Made by a program: the position numbers and the translations under genes. Shown here in pieces: positions 39,733-47,778 of a DNA stretch of 64,000 nucleotides (the first letter of the stretch is position 1; each line of letters starts with the position of its first letter). The stretch is from the NCBI GenBank assembly GCA_903876735.1, contig CAIRAW010000037.1, positions 1 to 64,000 on the forward strand, given 5' to 3'. This stretch comes from an uncultured beta proteobacterium. Lineage in GTDB: Bacteria > Pseudomonadota > Gammaproteobacteria > Burkholderiales > Burkholderiaceae_C. Under the pieces are notes generated by a model. That model saw only the letters and a list, made by a program, of their open reading frames with translations. It was not told the DNA's origin and did no database searches.

Positions 39733-40941
39733 ATGAGCGACATCACGACGGCGCTGATCCACCACGCTTACGTGCCGCCGGCGGGCTTCGCGGCGCCGCA
39801 GCCCGGCGTTTTCAAGGCCTCGACCGTGCTCTTTCCGAACGTTGCTGCGATGCGCAACTTCGACTGGAAAGACAAGTCGGCCTACACCTACGGCCTGCAC
39901 GGCACACCCACCAGCTACCTGCTCGAAGAGCGTTTGTGCACGCTCGAAGGCGGACTGCAGTGCCTGCTGCTGCCCAGCGGCCTGGCGGCGATCGCCTCGG
40001 TTGCCCTGTCCCAGCTGCAGAGCGGTGACGAGGTTCTGATTCCGGACAACGTCTACGGTCCGAACAAGGCACTGGCCGAGGGCGAACTCAAGACATGGGG
40101 CGTTACGCACCGTTACTACGACCCGCTGGACCCGCAGGATCTGGCCGCCAGGATTGGCCCGCAAACCAAGCTCGTCTGGCTCGAAGCCGCCGGCTCGGTC
40201 ACGCTGGAGTTCCCTGACCTGTGCGAACAGGTGCGTATCTGCAGGGCGCGTGGCGTGCTCTGCGCGCTGGACAATACCTGGGGCGCCGGGTTGGCGTTCG
40301 CGCCCTTTGATCTGACGCCGGGCTCCAGCCCTGCGCTGGGCGTTGACATCTCGGTGCACGCGCTGACCAAATACCCGAGCGGCGGCGGTGATGTGCTGAT
40401 GGGCAGCGTCATCACGCGCGACCCTGGCTTGCACATGAAGCTCAAGCTCACGCACATGCGCATGGGTTTTGGCGTGGGCGCCAACGATGTCGAGGTCGTG
40501 TTGCGTTCGCTGCCGAGCATGGCCTTGCGCTACCGCGCACACGACGACGCAACGCGGCAACTGGCGCGCTGGTGCCAGGGCCGCAGCGAGTTCGCCCAGG
40601 TGTTGCACCCGGCTCTGCCGGATTCGCCGGGCCACGCTCATTGGCGCGCGCTGTGCCAGGAGGGTCCCGGTACGGCGGCTGGGCTTTTCAGCGTGATCCT
40701 GCAAGCGCGCTACGGGCAGGCCCAGGTTGACGCCTTTTGCGATTCCCTCAAACTGTTTGGCATCGGCTACAGCTGGGGCGGACCGATGAGCCTGGTGGTT
40801 CCCTATGACCTGGCTTCGATGCGAAGCAACTGGCCGGCGCACCTCAAACCGGGCACGCTGGTGCGCTTTTCCATCGGTCTCGAAGCGGCGGCTGATCTGC
40901 AGGCCGACCTGATGCAGGCTTTGCGGGTGATGGCGCGGTAA
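39733..40941 (+). CDS. metC: Cystathionine beta-lyase (PLP-dependent C-S lyase)
   Basis: 402 residues. Cys/Met-metabolism PLP family. YTYGLHGTPTSYLLEERLCTLEGG, the SGLAAIASVALSQLQSGDEVL cofactor-phosphate region, LDNTWGAGLAFAPFD with the aspartate to PLP nitrogen, and the Schiff-base lysine in HALTKYPSGGGDV. It cleaves cystathionine to homocysteine in methionine synthesis. Other family members (gamma-synthase, methionine gamma-lyase) are less likely given the TWGAG and GGGD motifs, but specificity is inferred. Confidence 0.9.
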   Translation: MSDITTALIHHAYVPPAGFAAPQPGVFKASTVLFPNVAAMRNFDWKDKSAYTYGLHGTPTSYLLEERLCTLEGGLQCLLLPSGLAAIASVALSQLQSGDEVLIPDNVYGPNKALAEGELKTWGVTHRYYDPLDPQDLAARIGPQTKLVWLEAAGSVTLEFPDLCEQVRICRARGVLCALDNTWGAGLAFAPFDLTPGSSPALGVDISVHALTKYPSGGGDVLMGSVITRDPGLHMKLKLTHMRMGFGVGANDVEVVLRSLPSMALRYRAHDDATRQLARWCQGRSEFAQVLHPALPDSPGHAHWRALCQEGPGTAAGLFSVILQARYGQAQVDAFCDSLKLFGIGYSWGGPMSLVVPYDLASMRSNWPAHLKPGTLVRFSIGLEAAADLQADLMQALRVMAR

Positions 40942-41036
40942 GTTGTTCCCGTATTGCGCGTCGCTCCATACGGGCTACCGGAGGCTCAGTGTTTTCCTGA
41001 GTAGTCAGACGATCTGATCCGGGTTAGTCTGGGCGC

Positions 41037-41849
41037 ATGAACCAGCCTGCCGTGCCCAATGAGCCTGCGCCGTCCGACGCGCCACAAAAAACCATACGCA
41101 CGCTGAGCCTGCGCGACCCGTTGCACTGGCTGGCACTGGGCGGGCGTGACCTGCTGGCCACGCCGGGCATTGGGCTGTTCTATGGCGGCTGCTTCTGGGC
41201 CATGGCCATCGTGCTGGGTGCGGTCTTTCGCAACAAGCCCGAGTATGTGATCTCCATCGCATCGGGCTGTCTGCTGGTCGGGCCCTTTCTGGCCATGGGG
41301 CTGTACGAGGTCAGTCGCCGTCGCGAAAGCGGCATTGCGCCCGAGCTTGGGTCATCACTGACCTGTTGGGACGCGCACCTGGGCAGCATGAGCATGCTGG
41401 TGCTGGTGCTGATCGTGCTGGAACTGATCTGGGGCCGCGCCTCGCTCGTGGTGTTTGCCGTTTTCTTCAACACTGGCATGCCGTCTACCACGGGCGTGAT
41501 CCAGGCCGTCTTCAGCCCCGAGAACTGGGAATTTCTGCTGGTCTACCTGCTGGTTGGTGGCGTCTTCGCCGCCGTGGTCTTTTCCGTGGCGGTGGTCTCC
41601 ATTCCGATGATCCTGGACCGCGACACCGACGCTATCTCGGCCGCCATCACCAGCCTGCAGGTGGTGTTCGGTAACACCGGAGTGATGCTGCTGTGGGGCG
41701 CGCTGCTGACGGTGCTGGTGTTCCTGGCCCTGCTGCCCTGGGCGGCTGGCCTGCTGCTGGTCGGACCCTGGCTCGGACATGCGAGTTGGCATGCCTACCG
41801 CGCCAGCGTGTGCTGGGCCGACGAGGAGGGCGCCGCAGGCCTGGTTTAA
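41037..41849 (+). CDS. DUF2189 integral membrane protein
   Basis: 270 residues. A cytoplasmic lead with LRDPLHWLALGGRDL is followed by six or so hydrophobic segments; the charged GPFLAMGLYEVSRRRE and the end LVGPWLGHASWHAYRASV are features of DUF2189. Members are inner-membrane proteins of unknown function, often near cytochrome oxidase genes. The nearest redox genes here are the hydrogenase operon, 0.4 kb on. Confidence 0.8.
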   Translation: MNQPAVPNEPAPSDAPQKTIRTLSLRDPLHWLALGGRDLLATPGIGLFYGGCFWAMAIVLGAVFRNKPEYVISIASGCLLVGPFLAMGLYEVSRRRESGIAPELGSSLTCWDAHLGSMSMLVLVLIVLELIWGRASLVVFAVFFNTGMPSTTGVIQAVFSPENWEFLLVYLLVGGVFAAVVFSVAVVSIPMILDRDTDAISAAITSLQVVFGNTGVMLLWGALLTVLVFLALLPWAAGLLLVGPWLGHASWHAYRASVCWADEEGAAGLV

Positions 41850-41928
41850 GGCAAGAAAAATTTGTTCCCGGCTGGCCGGGCCCCGGTCACTCAATGGTAA
41901 AGTGGCCCCAACTACCTGAAAGCATAAC

Positions 41929-42111
41929 TTGGCTACACCGAACTACGGATACGAGAAGCGCCAGAAAGAACTGGCAAAGAAGAAGAAAAAAGAGGAAAAA
42001 CTCAAGCACAAAGCCGAGCGCAAGGTCGGCGAGGGTGCTGAAGAGGGTGCGCCGCAAGACGATGCTGGCGAGCAGCCGCAAGCCGGTCCTGACACCCCGG
42101 CGCAAGCCTGA
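41929..42111 (+). CDS. Conserved Lys/Glu-rich small protein
   Basis: 60 residues from a TTG start. It opens with NYGYEKRQKELAKKKKKEEK and continues with alternating Lys/Glu then an acidic, proline-containing tail. The N-terminal block recurs, from memory, in many beta- and gammaproteobacterial small proteins of unknown function. It is probably a soluble helical peptide. The TTG start is supported by conservation of the next residues, not by a strong ribosome site. Confidence 0.6.
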   Translation: MATPNYGYEKRQKELAKKKKKEEKLKHKAERKVGEGAEEGAPQDDAGEQPQAGPDTPAQA

Positions 42112-42252
42112 CCAAGCGCAAGTCGCGCCAGCACAAGGCCCAAAAGCAACTATTTCGTGCTGTTTTCTCGTTGTTGTTGGCTTTGGCGCAAATTGTGACG
42201 AGGCGGGTGGTACTACACTGGGGCTGAGATTCATGTGCTGCCGTCCAGTACC

Positions 42253-44061
42253 ATGCGCCCGAACAAGACTTCATCCTCCGCCGCGCCCGAACTGCACGCC
42301 TTGCTGGCGCGCTACGGCGCTGAACCCCATTCCCTGGTGCAAGTGCTGCGTGAGGCGCAGGCGCTTCAGGGCTGGCTCCCGCGCGACACCCTGAACCAGA
42401 TCGCCGCCGCGCTCGGCCTGACGCTGGCGCAGGTCGAAGGCGTGGCCGGCTTTTACCGTTTTTTTTACACGCAACCGGCGGGCGACTACCGCATCCTGTT
42501 CAGCGACAACGTCACCGACCGCATGCTCGGCAGCGAAGTGCTGCTGGCCGATCTGTGCCGGCGCCTGCGTGTCAAGCCGGGCCAACTCAGGGCTGACGGC
42601 CGCGTCAGCGTGGCGCGCAGTTCGTGCACCGGCCTGTGCGATCAGGGCCCGGCCCTGCTTGTCAATCAGCGTCAGGTCGTGACCCGGCTCGACGCGCAAC
42701 GCGTGGCGCAAATGGCGGAACTGATTGAGGCGCAGATTCCCCTCACACAGTGGCCGGCGCCCTGGTTCGAGGTGCAGGACAACATCCGCCGCGCTGATGT
42801 GCTGCTGGGCGATGCTGATGCACCGGGCCTGTCCCTTGCGGCAGCGCTGGCACGTGGCGCGCCGATGATGCTGGAGGAAATGAAACGGGCCAATCTGCGC
42901 GGGCGCGGTGGTGCTGGTTTTGCCACCGGCCTGAAATGGGACCTGTGCCGTCAGGCGCCGGGTGCGCAGCACTTCGTCGTCTGCAACGCCGACGAAGGCG
43001 AGCCCGGCACCTTCAAGGACCGCGTGCTGCTGAGCCGCTGCGCCGACGCCGTCTTCGAGGGCATGACGATTGCGGCACAGGTCATAGGCGCAGGGCGTGG
43101 CTTCCTGTATCTGCGCGGCGAATACCGCTACCTGCTCGGCCATCTGGAGTCGGTGCTGGAAAGCCGCCGTGCCGCGCATCTGCTGGGCAACAGCATCCTG
43201 GGTCAGACCGGTTTCGATTTCGACATCGCGATTCATGTTGGTGCCGGTGCCTATGTCTGCGGCGAAGAGTCGGCGCTGATCGAATCGCTCGAAGGCAAGC
43301 GCGGCACGCCGCGCAACCGACCGCCGTTCCCGGTGACGCATGGCTACCTCGGGCAGCCGACGGTGGTCAACAACGTCGAGACCTTTTGCGCCGCCAGCCG
43401 TATCGCCCTGCACGGCGCGGCGCCGTGGGCGGCTATCGGCACGGCGCAGTCGAGCGGAACCAAGATCCATTCAGTCTCGGGCGACTGCGAACGCCCCGGC
43501 ATCTACGAGTACCCGTTTGGCACGCGCATAGAGCGCATCCTGCACGACTGCGGCGCACACGATGCGCAGGCGGTGCAGGTCGGCGGGCCTTCCGGCGTCT
43601 GCCTCGCGGCCAATGAATTCGGCCGCCGAATTGCTTTTGAGGATGTACCCAGCGCCGGCGCCTTCATGGTCTTCGGCGCCGGGCGTGACATGTTTGAAGT
43701 GGCGCGCGGTTTCGCCCGTTTCTTTGCGCACGAGAGCTGTGGCTTTTGCACGCCGTGCCGCGTTGGCACGGCACTGGTGCTCAAACGCATGGACAAGCTC
43801 GCCGCCGGCATGGGTTCGCGCGACGACCTTGAGGTGCTGCAGGAACTCGAGCAGCTGATGCGTGTGGCCAGCCATTGTGGCTTGGGCGCGTCCGCCTGCA
43901 ACCCGCTGCGCGACACGCTGCGGCGCTTTCGCCCGGCTTATGAGTTGCGCATGAAGTCGCTGCATTTCGAGCCCGGCTTCGACCTTGACGCCGCGCTCTC
44001 GGTGGCGCGGCGCATGACAGGGCGCGACGATGCGGGCGCGCATCTGGAGAGCATGACATGA
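42253..44061 (+). CDS. hoxF: NAD-reducing hydrogenase diaphorase subunit HoxF
   Basis: 602 residues from ATG 42253. The N-terminal ~160 residues resemble NuoE; the remainder is NuoF-like with the NAD/FMN site (LRGRGGAGFATGLKW, 217-223; GAGAYVCGEESALIESLEG) and a [4Fe-4S] site C496-x2-C499-x2-C502 with C542. It transfers electrons from the hydrogenase module to NAD+. In the NuoE part the first of two cysteine pairs is absent (SDNVTDRM in its place) and only C125 and C129 remain, so the extra [2Fe-2S] cluster is probably missing. It overlaps hoxU by four bases. Confidence 0.95.
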   Translation: MRPNKTSSSAAPELHALLARYGAEPHSLVQVLREAQALQGWLPRDTLNQIAAALGLTLAQVEGVAGFYRFFYTQPAGDYRILFSDNVTDRMLGSEVLLADLCRRLRVKPGQLRADGRVSVARSSCTGLCDQGPALLVNQRQVVTRLDAQRVAQMAELIEAQIPLTQWPAPWFEVQDNIRRADVLLGDADAPGLSLAAALARGAPMMLEEMKRANLRGRGGAGFATGLKWDLCRQAPGAQHFVVCNADEGEPGTFKDRVLLSRCADAVFEGMTIAAQVIGAGRGFLYLRGEYRYLLGHLESVLESRRAAHLLGNSILGQTGFDFDIAIHVGAGAYVCGEESALIESLEGKRGTPRNRPPFPVTHGYLGQPTVVNNVETFCAASRIALHGAAPWAAIGTAQSSGTKIHSVSGDCERPGIYEYPFGTRIERILHDCGAHDAQAVQVGGPSGVCLAANEFGRRIAFEDVPSAGAFMVFGAGRDMFEVARGFARFFAHESCGFCTPCRVGTALVLKRMDKLAAGMGSRDDLEVLQELEQLMRVASHCGLGASACNPLRDTLRRFRPAYELRMKSLHFEPGFDLDAALSVARRMTGRDDAGAHLESMT

Positions 44062-44780
44062 GCGACACAGCGAAGCCCGTCCTGTCTTTCTCGCTCGACG
44101 GAAAAGACCTCCCGTTCACGCCGGGCGAGACCATTTTGCAGGCAGCAACGCGCGCCGGGCGCTATATACCGCACCTGTGCTGGCATCCGGATTTTGTGGC
44201 CCATGGCTCATGCCGCCTGTGCAGCGTCAAGCTCAATGGCCGCCTGGTTTCGGCCTGCACGCAGCTGGCCAGTGCCGGTCTCGAGGTCGAGAGCGACACC
44301 GACGAGATCAACGCGCAGCGCAAGACCTTGCTGCAGATGCTGTTTGTCGAGGGCAACCACTTCTGCCCGAGTTGCGAGAAAAGCGGCCACTGCCTGTTGC
44401 AGGCCACGGCCTACCAGATCGGCATGGAGGGGCCGCATTTCGAGGAGTTCTACCCGGACCGACCGGTCGATGCCAGCCACCCCGATATCCTGCTCGACCT
44501 GAACCGCTGCATCCTGTGCGAACTGTGCGTGCGCGCCAGCCGCGAGCTCGACGGCAAGAACGTGTTTGCCATTGGCGGCCACGGCATTGCCAGCCATCTG
44601 CTGGTCAACAGCGTGAGCGGTCGCCTGGCTGACACCGACATGAGCTTGCAGGATCGCGCGGCGACGATCTGCCCGGTCGGCGTCATTCTGCCGAAACGGC
44701 GCGGTTTTGCTGTCCCGATCGGACAACGGCGCTTCGACCTGCAACCGCTGGCGCAGCACGCACCGGAGGATGGGTCATGA
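44058..44780 (+). CDS. hoxU: NAD-reducing hydrogenase diaphorase subunit HoxU
   Basis: 240 residues, NuoG N-terminal type. A [2Fe-2S] ferredoxin domain with C41, C52, C55 and C67; a His-ligated [4Fe-4S] site H101, C103, C106, C112 (HFCPSCEKSGHC); and a second [4Fe-4S] site C151, C154, C157, C205 (RCILCELC and ICPVG). It wires the HoxYH hydrogenase to HoxF. Both ends overlap neighbours by four bases, so translation is coupled. Confidence 0.96.
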   Translation: MSDTAKPVLSFSLDGKDLPFTPGETILQAATRAGRYIPHLCWHPDFVAHGSCRLCSVKLNGRLVSACTQLASAGLEVESDTDEINAQRKTLLQMLFVEGNHFCPSCEKSGHCLLQATAYQIGMEGPHFEEFYPDRPVDASHPDILLDLNRCILCELCVRASRELDGKNVFAIGGHGIASHLLVNSVSGRLADTDMSLQDRAATICPVGVILPKRRGFAVPIGQRRFDLQPLAQHAPEDGS

Positions 44781-45340
44781 GCGAGGCCCTGCTGTCGCAT
44801 CCGCCGCGCAAGTTCCGGGTCGCCACGGTTTCGCTGGCGGGCTGCTTTGGCTGCCACATGTCGCTGCTCGACATCGATGAGCGTTTGTTTGAACTGGTCG
44901 AGCGCGTCGAGTTCGACCGCTCGCCGCTCACCGACATCAAACAGCTTGGCGTCTGCGACATCGGACTGGTCGAGGGCGGTCTGTGCAACGCCGAGAACGT
45001 GACCGTGCTGCGTGAATTCCGCACACGCTGCAAGACCCTGGTGGCGGTTGGCGCTTGCGCCATCAACGGCGGTCTGCCGGCGCAACGCAACCACCTGGAC
45101 CTGGGCGTGTTGCTGAGCGAGGTTTACCGCAGCCGCCGCGGCATGAGCGCGAGTGCCGTCCCGAACGATCCGGAACTGCCGTTGCCGCTCAACAAGGTGC
45201 ACCCGATCAGCGAAGTGGTGCATGTGGACTATTTTTTGCCCGGCTGCCCACCGCCGGCCGACGCCTTCTGGCGTTTCCTGATCGACCTGATGGCCGGGCG
45301 CACCCCGCACCTGGGCCACGGCCTGTTGCGCTACGACTGA
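44777..45340 (+). CDS. hoxY: NAD-reducing [NiFe] hydrogenase small subunit HoxY
   Basis: 187 residues with no signal peptide, so cytoplasmic. Proximal [4Fe-4S] ligands C23 and C26 (AGCFGCHMSLLD), C94 (VGACAINGG) and C157 (LPGCPPPAD). The short length fits bidirectional/soluble group 3d small subunits with a single cluster. It follows hoxU with a 4-base overlap and precedes hoxH by 16 bases. Confidence 0.96.
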   Translation: MSEALLSHPPRKFRVATVSLAGCFGCHMSLLDIDERLFELVERVEFDRSPLTDIKQLGVCDIGLVEGGLCNAENVTVLREFRTRCKTLVAVGACAINGGLPAQRNHLDLGVLLSEVYRSRRGMSASAVPNDPELPLPLNKVHPISEVVHVDYFLPGCPPPADAFWRFLIDLMAGRTPHLGHGLLRYD

Positions 45341-45356
45341 GCATTGACGACCGATC

Positions 45357-46823
45357 ATGAACAGCCCGCTTGAAACCGCCGCCAACCCGCAAGGCCTGCG
45401 CCGTGTCGCGATCGACCCGGTCTCGCGCGTCGAGGGCCATGGCAAGGTCACCTTGTTGCTGGACGAACACAACTGCGTGCAGCAGGCGCGGCTGCACATC
45501 GTCGAGTTCCGTGGCTTCGAGAAATTCATCGAGGGCCGACCCTATTGGGAAGTGCCGGTGATGGTGCAGCGCCTGTGCGGCATCTGCCCGGTCTCGCACC
45601 AGTTGGCAGCGGCCAAGGCGTTTGACCGCGTGCTCGGCGCGTCGATCACGGTATCGGCGCAGAAGATCCGCCGCTTGATGCATTACGGACAGGTCATGCA
45701 GTCGCACGCCCTGCATTTTTTCTATCTGGCTTCGCCCGATCTGCTGTTCGGTTTTGACTCGGACCTGAACCGGCGCAACATCGTTGGCGTGGCGCAGGCG
45801 CATCCCGAGATCGCGCGCAAGGGCGTGCTGCTGCGCAAGTTCGGCCAGGAACTGATCCGCGCTACAGCCGGCAAGCGCGTGCACGGCACTGGCGCCCTGC
45901 CAGGGGGTGTCAATCAGCATGTGAGCGCGGTGGACCACGCGCTGCTGCAGAGCGACGTTGCGCAGATGCTGGCCTGGGCGCAGGAGGCGGTGGCGATTGC
46001 CAAGCAGTTGCACGCGCAGAACCCGGCGCTCTACGACAGCTTCGGCGCGGTGCGCTCGAATCTGCTCTCGCTGGTGCGCGCCGATGGCGCGCTCGACCTG
46101 TACGACGGCGTCCTGCGCGCGCGCGACGCCGAGGGCGCCATCATCTTTGACGGCGCCAGCGCGCAGGACTACCTTGAGCTGATCGAAGAAGAGGTCAAGC
46201 CCTGGACCTACATGAAGTTCCCGTTTTTGCGCAGCCTGGGTCCGGACTTGGGCAGCTACCGCGTCGGCCCGCTGGCGCGCATCCAGAACTGCGACTTCAT
46301 TCCGAGTCCGCTGGCCGAGGCGCAGCGGCGCGAGTTTGTGGCCTATGGCGGTGCTGGCCCGGTGCATGGCGCGCTGGCCTACCACTGGGCGCGCATGATC
46401 GAACTGCTGCACTGTGTCGAGGTGATCGAAGGCCTGCTGGCCGACCCCGACATCCTGAGCGGCGAGCGCATGGCTTCAGGCACGCGCCAGCGCAGGGGCG
46501 TGGGCGTGCTCGAGGCGCCACGGGGCACGCTGTTCCACGATTACGAAGTCGGCGACGACGACCTCGTGACGCGCTGCAACCTGATCGTCTCAACCACACA
46601 CAACAACCAGGCCATGAACGAGGCCGTGCGTTCGGTGGCGGCGCAGTACCTCGACGGGCGCGAACTGACAGAAGGCCTGCTCAACCACATCGAAGTTGCC
46701 ATTCGCGCCTACGACCCCTGTCTGTCCTGCGCCACGCACGCGATCGGCCAGATGCCACTCGACGTGGTTCTGCTCGGACCCGATGGCGCTGTGCTGGAGC
46801 GCAGGCTACGCTCGACGCCGTGA
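45357..46823 (+). CDS. hoxH: NAD-reducing [NiFe] hydrogenase large subunit HoxH
   Basis: 488 residues. The four nickel-ligating cysteines are C74 and C77 (RLCGICPVSH) and C455 and C458 (DPCLSCATH). The chain continues 27 residues past H461; that tail (AIGQMPLDVVLLGPDG and on) is the peptide removed by the maturation protease after nickel insertion. The motif set fits group 3d bidirectional hydrogenases. The protease gene hoxW follows after a 115-base gap that holds a hairpin repeat. Confidence 0.97.
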   Translation: MNSPLETAANPQGLRRVAIDPVSRVEGHGKVTLLLDEHNCVQQARLHIVEFRGFEKFIEGRPYWEVPVMVQRLCGICPVSHQLAAAKAFDRVLGASITVSAQKIRRLMHYGQVMQSHALHFFYLASPDLLFGFDSDLNRRNIVGVAQAHPEIARKGVLLRKFGQELIRATAGKRVHGTGALPGGVNQHVSAVDHALLQSDVAQMLAWAQEAVAIAKQLHAQNPALYDSFGAVRSNLLSLVRADGALDLYDGVLRARDAEGAIIFDGASAQDYLELIEEEVKPWTYMKFPFLRSLGPDLGSYRVGPLARIQNCDFIPSPLAEAQRREFVAYGGAGPVHGALAYHWARMIELLHCVEVIEGLLADPDILSGERMASGTRQRRGVGVLEAPRGTLFHDYEVGDDDLVTRCNLIVSTTHNNQAMNEAVRSVAAQYLDGRELTEGLLNHIEVAIRAYDPCLSCATHAIGQMPLDVVLLGPDGAVLERRLRSTP

Positions 46824-46837
46824 GCACCTCGGATGTT

Positions 46838-46918
46838 GTCATCCCGGACTCGATCCGGGATCCATGTCTTCTGACGTTGCCACACGATCCCTGGATTGCG
46901 GATCAGGTCCGCAATGAC
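46838..46918. repeat. Composite palindromic intergenic repeat (two hairpins), between hoxH and hoxW
   Basis: GTCAT then ATCCCGGA-ctcga-TCCGGGAT (46841-46861), a spacer, then ATTGCGGA-tcagg-TCCGCAAT (46895-46915) and ATGAC. Both hairpins have perfect 8-bp stems and 5-nt loops, and the whole is bounded by GTCAT/ATGAC. Read in frame such DNA gives the familiar IPDRVRDD and ADLIRNPG peptides seen in many bacterial genomes. A related copy lies at 47750-47778. Confidence 0.8.
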
Positions 46919-46938
46919 AAAACCATGGCAGCGCTGGC

Positions 46939-47394
46939 ATGAGTGCCACGCCTGCACCGCTGCTGGTGTTCGGCTGGGGCAATCCGAGTCGGGGTGACGA
47001 TGCGCTCGGTCCGCTGTGCTTGGCGCGCCTGCGCGAGTTGGGCCTGAGCGCTGCGCGGGTTGATTACCTGGAAGACTTTCAATTGCAGGTCGAGCACGCG
47101 CTGGACCTGTTTCAGCGCGAGCGTGTGCTGCTGGTCGACGCCAGCCTGACTTGCGCAGCGCCGTTTGAAGTGACAGCGGTGAAGCCAGCGCGCGACCCCA
47201 GCCTGGTCAGTCACGCGCTCACACCCGCAGCCCTGCTGCAGGTCTACGGCGAACTGCGCAAGGAACTGCCGCCTCCATGCACGCTGCTGGCGATCCGCGG
47301 CGAGTGTTTTGAACTCGGAGAAGCACCCAGCGCTGCGGCCCTGGCCAACCTGGCTGCTGCCGTGCAATGGGCCAGCGCCTGGTTGAATGCCTGA
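46939..47394 (+). CDS. hoxW: Hydrogenase maturation protease HoxW
   Basis: 151 residues. HybD/HycI-type endopeptidase: GWGNPSRGDDALGP near the N terminus holds the conserved Asp (D20 or D21) that senses nickel, and VLLVDAS and DPSLVSHALTP follow. It cleaves the 27-residue tail from HoxH. Last gene of the operon in view; no hoxI or hyp genes follow, so general [NiFe] assembly must be encoded elsewhere. Confidence 0.92.
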   Translation: MSATPAPLLVFGWGNPSRGDDALGPLCLARLRELGLSAARVDYLEDFQLQVEHALDLFQRERVLLVDASLTCAAPFEVTAVKPARDPSLVSHALTPAALLQVYGELRKELPPPCTLLAIRGECFELGEAPSAAALANLAAAVQWASAWLNA

Positions 47395-47520
47395 GCGCCG
47401 CTTCGTGAGCTGACCCAACGGCGCTTCATAAATAAATCCGGCCGGCAAAAGTATTGGGTCGTTGGGCAAAAGTCTGTTGTGCCAGCACGCCGGGAATTCT
47501 TGTCATATCAAGGATTCATC

Positions 47521-47640
47521 ATGATTCAATCCCATCCCGCCAAGGTAGAACTGGAGCGATATTCCTTGTCACGGCGCGAGTTGCTGGCGGCTCTTCTGGG
47601 CCTGGGCACCGACCGCCTGCGAATGACGCGGCGCGGGTAA
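47521..47640 (+). pseudogene. 39-codon remnant with Tat-type signal start
   Basis: ATG 47521 with AAGGA at good spacing encodes 39 residues and stops at TAA 47638-47640. Residues 16-28, SLSRRELLAALLG, look like the n- and h-region of a twin-arginine signal (S-R-R-x-L-L), but the hydrophobic stretch ends early in a basic tail (DRLRMTRRG). It therefore looks like the 5' end of a Tat-exported protein gene truncated where palindromic repeat DNA begins. A real short peptide is possible but less likely. Confidence 0.4.
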
Positions 47641-47681
47641 ATTGCCCCACTGCTGGGCGCTATTGCGCACGCTGCAGGGGC

Positions 47682-47698
47682 TGCGGGTCAGATCCGCA
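47682..47698. repeat. Palindromic repeat fragment
   Basis: TGCGG-gtcagat-CCGCA resembles the second hairpin at 46895-46915 with a diverged loop. It follows the Tat-signal remnant and probably marks a degraded copy of the same element. Confidence 0.4.
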
Positions 47699-47749
47699 AT
47701 CACGATTCGACGAAATGATCAATTCAAATGATCATCCCGCGCCCCCGAT

Positions 47750-47778
47750 GTCATCCCGGGCTCGACCCGGGATCCAGG
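47750..47778. repeat. Palindromic intergenic repeat overlapping the end of tapT
   Basis: GTCAT followed by ATCCCGGG-ctcga-CCCGGGAT (47753-47773) and CCAGG. Stem and loop match the first hairpin at 46841-46861 apart from one compensatory base-pair change, which argues that the hairpin itself is what is conserved. On the minus strand it encodes the last residues of the tapT product. Confidence 0.75.

Noticed and set aside
40948-40974. CCCGTAT/ATACGGG inverted repeat after metC as a terminator
   Set aside because: Loop of 13 nt and no U-run; too weak to call.
42180-42252. Possible sigma-54 promoter before hoxF
   Set aside because: TGGC- and GC-like pieces are present, but the spacing between GG and GC is not the required one in any register I tried.
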